This document shows, piece by piece, positions 10,185 to 20,871 of a stretch of DNA of 64,000 nucleotides. The stretch comes from Anniella stebbinsi. Its lineage: Eukaryota > Chordata > Lepidosauria > Squamata > Anniellidae. The notes under the pieces were generated by a model. The model saw only the letters and a program-made list of their open reading frames with translations, was not told the origin of the DNA and did not search any database. The position numbers and the translations under genes were made by a program. The stretch is taken from assembly GCA_029215795.1 (NCBI GenBank), contig JARDYH010000001.1, positions 296,118,654 to 296,182,653 of the forward strand. Direction: 5' to 3'. The first letter of the stretch is position 1, and every line of letters begins with the position of its first letter.

Positions 10185-10564
10185 TGTGAGTTCCTGGTCA
10201 ACAGCTGGTTGGCCACTATGTGAACAGAATGCTGGACTAGATGGACCCTTGATTTGATCCAGCATAGAATTAAAGAATAGTAGAGTTGGAAGGGGCGTAT
10301 AAGGCCATTGGGTCCAACCCCATGCTCAATGCAGGAATCCACCTGACAGATGGCTGTCCAGCTGCCTCTTGAATGCCTCTAGTGTGGGAGAGCCCACCAC
10401 CTCCCTAGGTAATTTGTTCCATTGTCATACTGCTTTAACAGTCAGGAAGTTTTTCCTGCTGATATTCAGCCGGAATCTGGTTTCCTGTAACTTGAGCCCA
10501 ATATTCCGTGTCCTGCACTCTGGGATGATCGAGAAGAGATACTGGCTCTTCTTATGTTCTTATA
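10185..10564 (+). mobile_element. CR1-type LINE 3' tail, interrupted
   Basis: 10185-10261 reads TTCCTGGTCAACAGCTGGTT...GCTGGACTAGATGGACCCTT...GATCCAGCAT. The tail resumes at about 10543 with TGGCTCTTCTTATGTTCTTAT, exactly where the same consensus continues in the uninterrupted copies at 18265 and 32030. The gap is filled by an antisense CR1 fragment of another subfamily. Confidence 0.75.
10262..10543 (-). mobile_element. CR1 LINE 3' end nested in another CR1 tail
   Basis: On the minus strand it reads CTCGATCATCCCAGAGTGCAG...CAGGAAACCAGATTCCGG...TTAAAGCAGTATGACAATGG and ends GGGGTTGGACCCAATGGCCT followed by the ATTCTATG-type terminus. The same 3' end is found on the plus strand at 40229-40675. 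It is noncoding here and 5'-truncated, as is usual for CR1. Confidence 0.8.
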
Positions 10565-11384
10565 GGAAGGTCTAGTTAAACCAACATCATGATTCTTGGC
10601 TGCAGCATAATGGAGACAGAATTGAGGAGAGGGACCATGGTTCTGCGGCAAAGCACATGATTTACATGTAGATAGACACAGGAACAATCCGTGGCATCTC
10701 CAGTTAAATGAATCTGTGAGCAGATGATGTGAAAGATGTCTGCCTGAGAGCCTGGATAATTACTGCCAGTCAGAGTAATAACAATTTGGTCAGGTCAGCC
10801 TTCTTCAGCCAGATGCCTTCCAGATATTTTGGACCACAACTCCCAAATCCAAACAACAATAGTCTTCTCAAGTACAATATCGCTACAGTCCGAACCCATA
10901 TACATATGCATAAAATTTAGTCTGAGTGTTTTAAAAGACATACTTAGGGTGCAATATTAACTGGCTAGGGAATGGTGGCAATTGTAGGACTTTTCTTCCA
11001 TCTAATTATGCATAGGATTGCACCTTTACAATCAGACATATCCATACACTGAGTGACAATACACAATTGAGAACATACATCAATGTACATCACCAAGTAC
11101 CAGCTGTAATCCAACTCATCTGGAGGGCACCAGATTGGGGAAGGTTGGACTACGTAGACAGCAGTCTGATGTGATATAAGGTAGCTCCCAAAGAACAATG
11201 GGAAAAATGCCCTTTGTCCCAAATTATTCAGAGATGTAAGACTTAACATTAGACAATTTGACTTCCAAGTCTGCAGTGCTATCAGTCTGATCATCCCATC
11301 CTCAGCGATGGGTATTATAGTTAGTAAAGACATCTAAGCATATCATTGAGGTGAATGACACCAGAGCACCCATGTTAATGCTAA
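10565..11384. other. Intergenic DNA with MITE fragments
   Basis: At 10798-10848 lies half of an ACTCCC-type element (CAGATGCCTTCCAGATATTT, GGACCACAACTCCC). At 11095-11150 lies another fragment (CTGGAGGGCACCAGATTGGG). No gene is recognised, and the rest appears unique. Confidence 0.45.
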
Positions 11385-12317
11385 GGCTGCCTCTACACAA
11401 GACGTTTAAAGCTCTTTGAAGTCTCATTACAATTTTTACCTCTACAAGAGCGGAGCACAAATCGGGAGTTGAGGCGCATGAGTTTTAATTTACTGCGGGA
11501 GTAAGAGCGCCTTATGTCCGTGTAAACAACTTTCTGAGGAGGTGCATTAACGATCAGGGGGTTGGACTGTGGTCATGATGTCATACATAGAACTGCCCCT
11601 TCGCTGAGAAAACCTCCCACTTTTTGGTTTAGTTTTATTTCCTCTCTCCTCCTGGCAACTTCCTCCTTGTACTCTGTCTCTCTGGATGGAAGCTCCAAGA
11701 AGAGGTGACCCAATGTGAACCAAAAAAAAAGTTTCTTTGAAGTACCCTGATGAAATATTTTTAACATGGAGACACGGGGCCAGATGGAGGTGGTTTTATG
11801 AAAAGTAAAGGGGGTAGGAAGGATGAGCAGATGGGCGCTGAGGGGTGTGTGTGTGTGTGTGTGTATGTTTTACAATTGTTGAGCTCACTGGGAAGAGGAG
11901 GGGGAAGGAACAAAGCAGCATCTCCCTGTCTGTTTTGGCATGTGTGTGTGTGTGTGCACGCGGCACATTCCCGTTTATTTCTCAAATGGCAATTGGGTGA
12001 AGGAGGGGGGAAGGTAGCCGAACATGTTAATCAGCTCATTCCTTTCAGGTAACCTAGGAAACCAAAGGCGGGAGATTCTGGTGGGCGGGGAGAATAAAGG
12101 GAGGGAACCGGTTTGGGGAGTTTCTCTGGGACAAAGTGCATTACTTTCAGCAACATTTGCATGCAATTATCAGCATGTCAAAAACTTTTAAATGCCTTTC
12201 ATACAGCCGGTAATGTGATTCAAGCCTCCCATGTATAGGGATTAGGCAAAAGAGCTTCCGAGAAGATGCGCATAATCGGGGAACCAGGTGTCAAACCGAA
12301 ATCTTATAGAAGGGGGC
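11385..12317 (+). mobile_element. H355-related long Harbinger-like element, copy B
   Basis: It starts GGCTGCCTCTACACAAGACG and ends AGATGCGCATAATCGGGGAACC...ATAGAAGGGGGC, flanked by TAA on both sides (11382-11384 and 12318-12320). At 933 bp it is the longest member. Its interior (TTTACTGCGGGAGTAAGAGC, AACTGCCCCTTCGCTGAG, AAAACCTCCCACTTTTTGG) recurs in the copy at 52691 but not in the 355-bp members. A (GT)n microsatellite lies near 11847-11866. No transposase reading frame is recognisable, so it may be a deletion derivative closer to the ancestral element. Confidence 0.75.
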
Positions 12318-14257
12318 TAAGACAGACATGATGTTCATTGTGTGAATGTAATTAATGGGCATGGTTTTTTTGTTGTTGTTGTTATGCAAATAGCAGCTCC
12401 ATGGATATCTGAGCAGCCTTGGGAGTGTGGCAGTTCAGGAAGGGACATTTAACTCTCTGCCTACCATGAACCTGACAAAAATGGTCTCTCTGAAGCTGCT
12501 ATTTGCATTTCAAGATGCTATTGGCATTGCCACCTGGTGAAGTTCAGTCTGATCATCCAAATTCCTTTAAGTTTTCTAGTCATTTTCTTATCTTTTTTTC
12601 AAATCAGGTATGTTTTGTCTCATTGGTGTCTCAGAAATGAGGTTTTGCAGATAATTTATTAAAGACCTTTCCCCTAACTCCACCTCCAAATAAGCACCAT
12701 GACAAACCAAGAATACTGATTCATTTTCCATGGAACGCATACATACACCAACACACAGAGAGAGAGACACACACAGATGCACAAAAGCAAACATAATGCC
12801 CAAGCCAGGAGCGCCTTCGTTGTGAAAGTAACCCTGACTTGCATAAGCAATCCCAGTGAAGAATGGATGATACTTGTGGTTAAGAATTATTTAAGGGAAC
12901 AAAGATTTAGAGAAGCAGACGTTTTGGTCGAACAACAGCATTTTAATTACAGACAATCTCTGAACAGTCCATACAAATGAGGGTCGTTCCCCCCACCACC
13001 CTGTCCTGGACAATAACAAAGGTTATTAGCCTGTTCTTTCCCCTCTTGGTCTGTGGTTTAAAAAAGAGGCACCAACAATCTAAACCAAATAAAACTGACC
13101 TTTGAACCTTTTCTGCTGTACTTTTTCTCATGCCATGATTTCTTTAGTGTGTTAGTGATCTGAAGGCTCGTTCTGGGCTACAGCCACTTTCCCAGACAAG
13201 ACGGCCTTTCCTCCCCTGACAAATCACTGCTGAGCCCCTTTTGTCCTGCACCACTTTGATCTCACCTGCCTGTCAGGAGTAAAAAGAACTCCCGTACAGT
13301 CAGAATGCATTACAAACAAATTGGCAACCATTTCATTCCCATACACACCATTTCAACACAGATCAAGATAGTGATAGAGAATTTTTAACCCTTTCGCTGA
13401 CTCAGAGTGCCAGGAAGCCGTGTGTGAGTATGATAAGGGGAGGATATGAATAAAATCTTATGATGGTAAACAGGAAGAAAGAAATGTGGAGGAAGAAAGC
13501 CTACTACCTGTAGTAGTCATATTAATAATTCAATCAATAGGAAGTATTAAAATAGTTTTGGCTCTCAATGGAGTTGCAAGCTTAGCGCAAAATAAATTCC
13601 TTCTAATTAGGTGGCTGCTTGGGCATAAACCATGGGAACATAATAGGTATTCTTCAATGTGAATGAAATTAATCCCATTGTAAATAATCATTGGTGTATT
13701 TAGTGTCCCAGCTGAATCCTTTCCAAGACCCAACCTTGGTCATTGACACACATTGTTTTTCCTGGTTTCTCTGTCTTTTTGGAGTAGAAGGAGAGCAAGA
13801 AAAGAAAATGCCAGTGATTCTATTTACCATTTGGAAAAGCAATGTTACACTGTGATTCCATTTTTCTATCCAAAAGTGCTGGAACTTCATTTGCAAAGAT
13901 CAGGAAGTTTCCTTTTCTACACTTGTGGAGAGTTTTAAGCTGTGAACCTTGGTATACATATGCGGAAGCTAGTCTGGTGTACTTTGTAAATGTGTTTAGG
14001 ATGAGGGTGTTAATCCTTTAACAGTCAACTTTTAATACACAACCGGTGAAACCAATCCTGCCTACACTGTATCATAATGCATCACTGAGCACTGAAATCA
14101 ACAGGCTGTTGGAAAAGGTGAGTTCTAGTTGCTTCACCCCCCCCCCAATAAGTGAAAACCACCATCCAGTCTTTCACAACTGTTGAGCTCCATGACACTA
14201 GGTATGGAGCGCTAGCATGATACAATGCCTATAGAGTCAGACTTGAACACTCTAGAC
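12318..14257. other. Long intergenic stretch, largely unique
   Basis: No gene is recognised. A perfect 15-bp inverted pair lies at 12384-12398 and 12494-12508, and each arm holds the octamer ATGCAAAT, a POU-factor site. A GA/CA simple repeat lies near 12753-12777. The remainder lacks recognised transposons and includes AT-rich segments that could be regulatory. Confidence 0.4.
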
Positions 14258-14379
14258 CAGGGATGGGAAATACGTAGGTGTTGTTGGACTGCAACTCCCA
14301 TCAGCTCTATAGCCACCATAACCAATGGTGAGGGATGCAATCCAACAACATCTGGAGGGCCACACATTCCCCATCCTTG
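14258..14379. mobile_element. hAT-like MITE (ACTCCC family)
   Basis: It begins CAGGGATGGGAAATACG and ends TTCCCCATCCTTG, an imperfect inverted repeat. Inside, TTGTTGGACTGCAACTCCCA pairs with GGATGCAATCCAACAACATC. This is a canonical form of the family in this window. No clean 8-bp target duplication is visible. Confidence 0.7.
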
Positions 14380-15585
14380 CAGAGGTCAGTCCCACTTTGT
14401 TTAGCAGGGCTTACTCCCTAGCGTGCATATGATGGTTCAATTTTAGTTACACACTCATTACAATTGTGCAAGAGAAGCAGGAAGCATAATACCGGTAAGC
14501 GAATGCAATTTCCCTTTAATCTAAAGAAGCCCTAAGAAAATATGTTCATTTTTTAAAAAAATAGAAAGAGGGATAGGCACCTTGGTGCATAGCAAGAAAT
14601 GTGTCGAGGGGTGCATTGTTGCCTGTAGGCACCACATTGCTTACCCCTTCCCTTTACTCTCTGCGTACATTCTCTCCAAGAAAAAAACATGAATTGAACC
14701 AAATGGTTTCCCACCTTTACTGGTGCTAAACATGAATATCTTTTACTTGCTTCACTGTGCTCACTAAATCTAGCTGCTAGAATTGCAGTCCAACCAAGCC
14801 AAACTGACAGGGAACCACCTGAATTGTCGAATAAGTTTATTCAGCTCAAAGAGAAACACAAATCTAATTTCTCAATCTGGGATTTCTTCTATGTTTGCAC
14901 AACCAATGTGTGTTGCTTTAAAAAAGAAATCCCAAACAAAACTTAAATTTGAATTCCCCCTCTGAGGCACCTGAGGTTTAGTTGAGGCTCTTTTTCATTC
15001 TGTTTAATTTGTGTTTGATTATCCTCCCACCACCAAAGGACTAAATTAGCCAAGATGCAAGAAACTTGTAGGCAGTTCCTTTATTTTTATTTTTATTTTT
15101 AAACTACAATGCAGCTCCCAGGAAAATGAAATGCAGTAGTAGGGAAGGGTTGGAAGTACTGAACTCTTTTCCAATGTACCCTACTTTAACAACAATTGGT
15201 GAAGCCAACTGCTTTTCCTCTTACAGAAAAAGATACAGTCCAATTAAATACAGAATTCTTGCGAACAACTCATGAACAAAACAAAAAAATATATCAGGTG
15301 ACTGCTCCAACATTTCTCATATCTGACCTTCACTCTGACCAATCAAATTTACTGAGGGAACCCATCACATTTTGCACTGACTGGAAAGAAGCAAGGTACA
15401 CAATTATTAGCTTATCCCTCACCCAATCAATGTGCCTCTTGGATGGTGGGAGGCAGTTTAGATCTCACAACTAAAATTATCTCTGTTCTAGAGGTACATT
15501 AATGTGAATCTAGAGAGTGGCAGTCTGCCATCAGCAATAGTGATTTGGGGTAAATGGGAATAAATAACCCAGTTCTTGCGCATTG
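14380..15585. other. Intergenic, apparently unique DNA
   Basis: No gene or transposon is recognised, apart from a TTTTATTTTTATTTTTATTT run near 15081-15100 and a short AAGTCC-like fragment near 14400-14440. Open frames at 14783-14965 and 15196-15474 are short and match no family known to me. Confidence 0.4.
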
Positions 15586-15894
15586 TAGGGTGACCATATG
15601 AAAGGAGGACAGGGCTCCTGTATCTTTTAACGGTTGTATAGAGAAGGGAATTTCAGCAGGTGTTATTTATATGCATGCAGCACTTGGTGAAATTCCCTCT
15701 TCATCACAACCGTTAAAGCTGCAGGAGTTATACTAGAGTGATCAGATACAAAAGAGGGCAGGACTCCTGCAGCTTTAATGGTTATAATGAAGAGGGAATT
15801 TCACCAGGTGCCACATGCACCTGCTGAAATTCCCTTTTCTATACAACTGTTAAAGATACAGGAGCCCTGTTCTCCTTTTCATATAGTCACCCTA
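15586..15894. mobile_element. Palindromic hAT-like MITE (TAGGSTGACC family), copy 1
   Basis: The ends TAGGGTGACCATATGAAAGG and the complement CTTTTCATATAGTCACCCTA bound two inner palindromic halves rich in GGGAATTTCAGCAGGTG, GAAATTCCCTCTTCATCAC and CAACCGTTAAAG. Other copies at 28288 and 62504 have perfect 8-bp duplications, supporting the hAT superfamily. Here the flanks TTGCGCAT and TTGCACAT look like an eroded duplication, with two extra bases on the left. Confidence 0.8.
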
Positions 15895-16876
15895 TTGCAC
15901 ATCTTCCTTTTCAGTTTTCTTTATGATGCTCTGAAACTATGCAAACAACAACAGCAACAACAACAACATACTAAAGAGGGTTGTAGTCTACAAAAATAAA
16001 GGGAAACCACACAGTTCATAAGCAGTTGTAATGGGAAAACTCACATGAAAAACCATAAAGTTTCCATCCTTCAATGCACTCAGATATACAATAAGCACAG
16101 AATAACCACAATAAAGTACTATACTCCTACACTGCTCCTGAATTAAGTATCTCTTTATCCTTGATCTCTTTTTGCCAACTTAATGTTTCTCTGGAGTCCT
16201 CCCAGAACTGACCTTTTAAAGACATTAGTGCATATGTTGTTAATGGACTACATATGTTTAATTACAGTGCAATCCTTTCCACATCTACTTGGAAGTAAGC
16301 CCTATAGTTTCCATGGGACTTCACTACCAAGTAAGAGTGTACAGAATTGCAGCTTTAGTTATAAAGCCCACATTGGGATGACATTAAAATATTTCAGAAT
16401 CTTCTCCAGATCAATGTATGCAGTCAGCATTTAGCTGCTTCTTTATGGCTCTGTCTTATACATAGCAAAGAAGTAAAAGTTGGGACCTTCCCCTCAAAAT
16501 GCTGTATGAAAGAAAGGTTTCTCTGGCTGGTAATTGGATAGGCTCTCTTCTGCTTTCACATATCTTTGCTTTTTTATTTCAACTTTCAAATAGCTTTCTC
16601 AAAACATCACCCCCCGAGCTTTCCAACACCGAAAGCTTTGTGTTGGTTCATAACACCATCAGAGTTACAGGGAGGTTCATGAGATGCTGTTGTGTCAACA
16701 GAAAGCTTCATCAAAACAGAAAACTATATCACAGGTACTTTCAAGGCTCGTCTGCACTAGGCATTTATAATGAAAGGGGGAGAAAATAAGCCACATATTT
16801 CACCTGAATTTTAACCTGAAAAGTACACTGGAAAGTTTGTCCTCCACTGCTTGAGATAAAGGACAAGCTGGGTGGG
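15895..16876. other. Intergenic DNA with CAA repeat and AAGTCC fragment
   Basis: A CAACAACAGCAACAACAACA run lies near 15947-15966. Around 16265-16350 is an AAGTCC-type inverted repeat (CTTGGAAGTAAGCCC and GGGACTTCACTACCAAGTAA). No gene is recognised. Confidence 0.45.
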
Positions 16877-17024
16877 GCTGTGAATCCATTCTGGATTTCA
16901 GTCAGAACTCTAAAGGAGCTATCCAATGTGCTGAGTCCTATCCTCAAAATAGGTTCAGCGCCTTGGATAGCTCCTTTAGCGGTCTGGCTGATTGAGGCTG
17001 AAACCCAGACTGGATTCACAGCCC
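16877..17024. repeat. Imperfect long inverted repeat
   Basis: GCTGTGAATCCATTCTGGAT...AAAGGAGCTATCCAA on the left pairs with TTGGATAGCTCCTTTAG...CCAGACTGGATTCACAGC on the right across a roughly 35-bp centre. The right arm has about 10 extra bases. It resembles the core of a palindromic MITE whose ends I could not define. Confidence 0.6.
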
Positions 17025-17710
17025 TTCCAAAATCGGAGCCACCAGCCTCCACTGCACATACTTGTACTCCCATCCTGCATACAGAAGGTGACCAGACTGG
17101 GAGTTGACTCATTCGACACTGATGGCAACAGACAGCAGCTTCTCTTGCTGCTGGGGGCAGCAGACTAGCGTCAGGCACTGGGGCAGGCAGCACGGCACAC
17201 TCTTCCAGCCTCTCACAGTCCTCCCACCTCTCACTAGCACTCATTCACAAATCCGCCTGGTGCCTGCTCACTGCCCAATCAGACAAATGCTGCAGGGCAG
17301 CGGCAGAAGCAGCACCAGCCTGCATCACTGACTAAGCGATGCGTATGCACAATGCCTGATGGAGCCATGGCCTGGGCTGGCTGCCTCGCATTTCACATTG
17401 GTGCTTGACATGTTGAGAGAAGGAGACTAGGCCAGACAGACAGACTGCCCAGGCCAGCAGCAACAAGCAATCCTCACTGCCACCGGGATGCAGGCTCAGC
17501 CGGTATCCAACACCTGATGTTCTTCCCTTGCAGTGTTGATAAGGTAGTTGACACAATTCCACTTGCAGCATTTTGAAGCAGATGAAATTTTCCTGTGATG
17601 ACACATCACAGCACAAAAATATGTACAGACAGGAGTATTGGAGGAACAGGGGGACATAATCATTTTTTTTAATGTACCCCTGTCTAGCTTCACTTCCCTG
17701 TAACTGTTAG
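17025..17710. other. Intergenic, apparently unique DNA
   Basis: No gene is recognised. The segment is moderately GC-rich with CAG/CTG-rich stretches (CTTCTCTTGCTGCTGGGGG). A 159-codon minus-strand frame at 16765-17244 runs through the inverted repeat and is not credible as a gene. Confidence 0.4.
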
Positions 17711-17905
17711 AATACAGGAAGCTGCCTTATACCTGGTCTGACTATTTGTCCATCCAACCTAGTATAATCTACTATTGTCAGGTGCTTGGGCAGAGGTGTC
17801 TTTCCCATCACTTGCTACTTGATCCTTTTCAATAAGAGACACTGGGGATTGAACTTAAGACCTCCATGAGAAGTTTGTGCTTTATCACTACGTATGGTCC
17901 TTCCA
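17711..17905 (-). mobile_element. tRNA-Ala-like SINE, antisense, degraded
   Basis: ACAGGAAGCTGCCTTATACC, CTATTTGTCCATCCAACCTA and GGATTGAACTTAAGACCTCC followed by CTTTATCACTACGTATGGTC match, in order, the antisense of a SINE. The head of that SINE resembles a tRNA-Ala gene, and it ends in GGAAGCTTCCT-like 3' sequence. Related copies are at 33617 and 54776. Confidence 0.65.
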
Positions 17906-18264
17906 GTGGTGGCTGCCTTTTGGGTCATCTTTGGACAAACATCCCATAATGCCGCACATTTCAGATACACTGCGCTTGTGCTCACAGGAATGACCACTAG
18001 CACCACAGGAAGATAGCATTCGATAGCACAAGGGGAAGCTGGATCAAAGGAATGCTTCTGGAATAGGAAAAGTCAGTGGAGCTCATAGAAGGAAGCTCTG
18101 CTGACTTGTGCTGTTCCGGAAGTGCTAATTTGAGCTAGTTGCTGGCATTGCACTATGAAGCACTAGCTCACTGTTGCTCCTGCTAGCACAATGTGATTGC
18201 CTCTGGAAGACTGCCAGCATTGGATACTGCCCATATATTATTAACCCACAATAACTCCCCCTTT

Positions 18265-18820
18265 TATTATTCACAGCTGAAAGGGGCAACTGAAACAATC
18301 AATGGGCTGGAGGTTACACCATCTGGGACTGTTCAGCTTAGAGAAAAGATGAGCAAGGGGAGATACGACAGAGGTGTACAAAATAATGAATGGTGTGGAG
18401 AAAGTGGATTTCTCTCCCCAACTCAAAATACTAGAATCCTGGAGTATCTCATGAAGCTGATTGGTGGGAGGTTCAGGACAGATAAAAGGAAGTGCTTCTT
18501 CACATTGCACAGAATTAAACTATGGAATTTGCTACCACAAGATGTAGTGATGGCCTCCAATTTGGATGGCTTTAAAAGGGGGTTAGATAAATTCCTGGAT
18601 AAGGCTATCAATGGCCATGTGCTACCTCCAGTATCAGAGGCAGTAAGCCTACGCCCACTGGTTGCTGGGGAACATGGGCGGAAGGGTGCTGTGGTTACAC
18701 TCATGTCCTGCTTGTCAGCTTTCCATGGGCAGCTGGTTAGCCATTGTATGAACAGAATGCTAGACCAGATGGACTTTTGATCTGATCCAGCATGACTCTT
18801 CTTATATTCTTCTATGACTG
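18265..18820 (+). mobile_element. CR1-type LINE 3' region
   Basis: The sequence runs through GGGACTGTTCAGCTTAGAGA, GGTTCAGGACAGATAAAAGG, CTACCACAAGATGTAGTGAT, GGCCTCCAATTTGGATGGC and CTAGACCAGATGGACTTTTG, and ends GATCCAGCATGACTCTTCTT. The same order recurs at 32030, 37198 and 59845 (plus) and 34731 (minus). It is 5'-truncated with no RT motifs. The 195-codon frame crossing it is noncoding LINE tail. It supplies the uninterrupted reference for the H355 insertion at 32380. Confidence 0.8.
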
Positions 18821-19009
18821 TGGGGGCAAGATTCTGCCTGGACTCTAATTGAACAAATGAATGGAATGGAATTCCAGAGTTAGTGCTGTAGTGAAGTTGT
18901 TGGCTGTGAATGCATGGAAATAATAAAACTCATTTTATAAAGGGCATAATAAGATCTTTTTAAAAACCCATGATCTTTTTTTGTTTTTAAGAAAAAATGT
19001 ATCATGATT

Positions 19010-19026
19010 GGGGGGGGGGGGGGGGG
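19010..19026. repeat. 17-G homopolymer run
   Basis: This is an uninterrupted G tract. It may be length-polymorphic and prone to sequencing or assembly error, and it has G-quadruplex potential. Confidence 0.9.
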
Positions 19027-19039
19027 AGAATGCCCATGC

Positions 19040-19670
19040 ATTTTTTTAACCATTAAAGAGAAGTCGCATTTTAGTCAATAATTTGCTTTCTTATGAGTCC
19101 TATTTTGCTTGGACAATTTGCAGGGAAACAACTATTAATGGTTTAAATATGTCTTACTGAGTTTCTCACAGTAAGCAGAAGCAAAAATGTGAATTTTGGT
19201 ACTCCATATCAAAGAGTTAATTTGGGCTGTTTCACCCAATAAGTTATTTTCACAATAAGATGTTTCAATCGGGTGGTCCTTAAAGTGCCTGCTGAAGGCT
19301 CTAATTAGTGATCATTTAAAGTACTTAACTAATGTTAACTCCAGCACGCAAAGGATGCTCTTGAGACTGGCCCCTGTTCATTCCTTTTCATTTTGGAGCT
19401 TTGAAGATAATTGATTTTTGAAGACTGCCGCATTCTCTCACAAACCAGAGACTAATATGGCAGAGAGCTAATCTTGATTCAGCCATTTATGCAACTAATC
19501 GAGAAAAACTAACTCTGTTGCTCCCGCACCCCCTTTATATGCATTAATGGAGTTTGAAGTCAATGAATTACCCAAAAGAAATAAGAGTTTTAAAGTTTAC
19601 TTGTACAAGCACTTTAAGAATAAGTAAAATTAGAATTATAAAGGGGAATCAAAGAAGTATATTTTAAGTG
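19040..19670. promoter_or_regulatory. Candidate conserved noncoding element
   Basis: No repeat is recognised across about 630 bp. It is rich in homeodomain-type and octamer-type words (CTAATTAGTGATCATTTAAA, ACTTAACTAATGTTAACTCC, GATAATTGATTTTTG, TATGCATTAATGGAGTTTG). This texture, alone among transposons, is typical of developmental enhancers. It is inferred from composition and absence of repeats only. Confidence 0.35.
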
Positions 19671-19677
19671 GCAATTC

Positions 19678-19752
19678 TATAATGCTTACATGTGAGTAAA
19701 TCCCATTGAACTAAGGGACTTACTTCTGAGTAAATATGTATAGGATTGCATA
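19678..19752. repeat. AAGTCC-type interspersed repeat
   Basis: CTTACATGTGAGTAAATCCC and its complement GGGACTTACTTCTGAGTAAA, followed by TGTATAGGATTGCA, form the small palindromic repeat scattered through the window. Other examples lie near 4345, 16265, 29040, 31400, 36335, 49020 and 54080. Confidence 0.6.
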
Positions 19753-19879
19753 TGAACAGTTAAATCATTTTTAACCATCTGGTTACAGTCACTATTTAAA
19801 CTCCACACTCCTAATTGATCCCAGGTCAAATTATGTTTGCATTGCTTATAATAGGTCATCATCTTTCCTTCCTCCCATA

Positions 19880-20645
19880 TTTTGTGTCCTTACAGAGCAA
19901 ATTATTTGCTTCTCCCGAGTGTTATTCCCCTCTCAGAGGAGGAGTTAGAGCTACAGAGATGGAACCACCCATGTCAGGAGACCCAAGAGATCCTGAGTCC
20001 TTAGACAAGATGACTGAATGTCCATCCATGTAGGAGGAAGGGAGCGCCATCTCTGAGGTGGAGGTTGGGTGACCATCTAGCCCCTAGAGAGTGTCATAAT
20101 CACAAGAGGCAGGCCAGTAGGGCTCTTTTGAGAAGGAGTGCTTGGTTACAAAGGAAGACTCCTCAAGAGTAAAGGTCTACTTCTGAGCAAGGCCCTCTTC
20201 ACAAGTAGGACTTTTACCAGAGAGCCTGTAATGATTGCAGCTGAGTCCTGGATAAGGATATGGAAGTTCTGGCTATATAAGCTTTCAGTCAGAACATACT
20301 AGTTGCTGGAACAATATGTTAATTTCAGTCCCAGTATCCCTGACTATGCTTTATCACAGGGCCTTTATGCTACTGACTTCTGGATTCCTGCTTGACTCTT
20401 CTTTTTGGACTATGTTTCTTTTTGGACATACTCACCTGTGTTTGGACCTTGGCTGTGCCTCAGGCCTTTCTTTGGGAAGCCATCCACTTAACTGGTAATA
20501 CTGTGTTTTGACCATTCCTTGCATCTTGACCACTTCTGTCTTAAACTGATCACATATTAGACTGATACCTCTGTGCTTGACTATTTGCCTGCCTAATTGA
20601 CTTGTCATTCATTTTACCCCTTTACTTGCCCAACACAGAGTGCAA
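19880..20645. mobile_element. Candidate solo LTR of a retrotransposon
   Basis: The segment contains a TATA-like GGCTATATAAGCTTTCAG near 20271, about 90 bp upstream of a stretch rich in GACT/TTGGAC words (CTTGACTCTTCTTTTTGGAC, GACCTTGGCTGTG, TTTTGACCATTCC, CTTGACCACTTCTG). These resemble the R-U5 region of squamate Gypsy-like LTRs. No tRNA primer site, terminal TG...CA pair or target duplication was established. It could instead be unique promoter-like DNA. Confidence 0.35.
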
Positions 20646-20871
20646 CCCAGCAAAAGCAGAACATCTAGGGATGCATGGAAGAGTTTCAGCTTCCTACTTC
20701 CTCCTATCCCAAACAACCACTGTAGAATTAGGGATGGCAATAAATACCTTTGGATTGTTCTGATATTCTACATCATCAGAACATTTAGATTCTCTCCAGT
20801 GAATCTGGTGAGGGCCTAAACATTTTGATGATTTCTGCAATTGAGATTAACTCAGATGAGATGCTCTCAAC

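Noticed and set aside
16765..17244. 159-codon minus-strand open frame
   Set aside because: It runs through a long inverted repeat, has no recognised motif and probably reflects GC-rich DNA lacking stops.
18193..18780. 195-codon open frame on the plus strand
   Set aside because: It coincides with a CR1-type LINE 3' region whose sequence recurs at 32030, 37198 and 59845 without keeping the frame. It has no domain.
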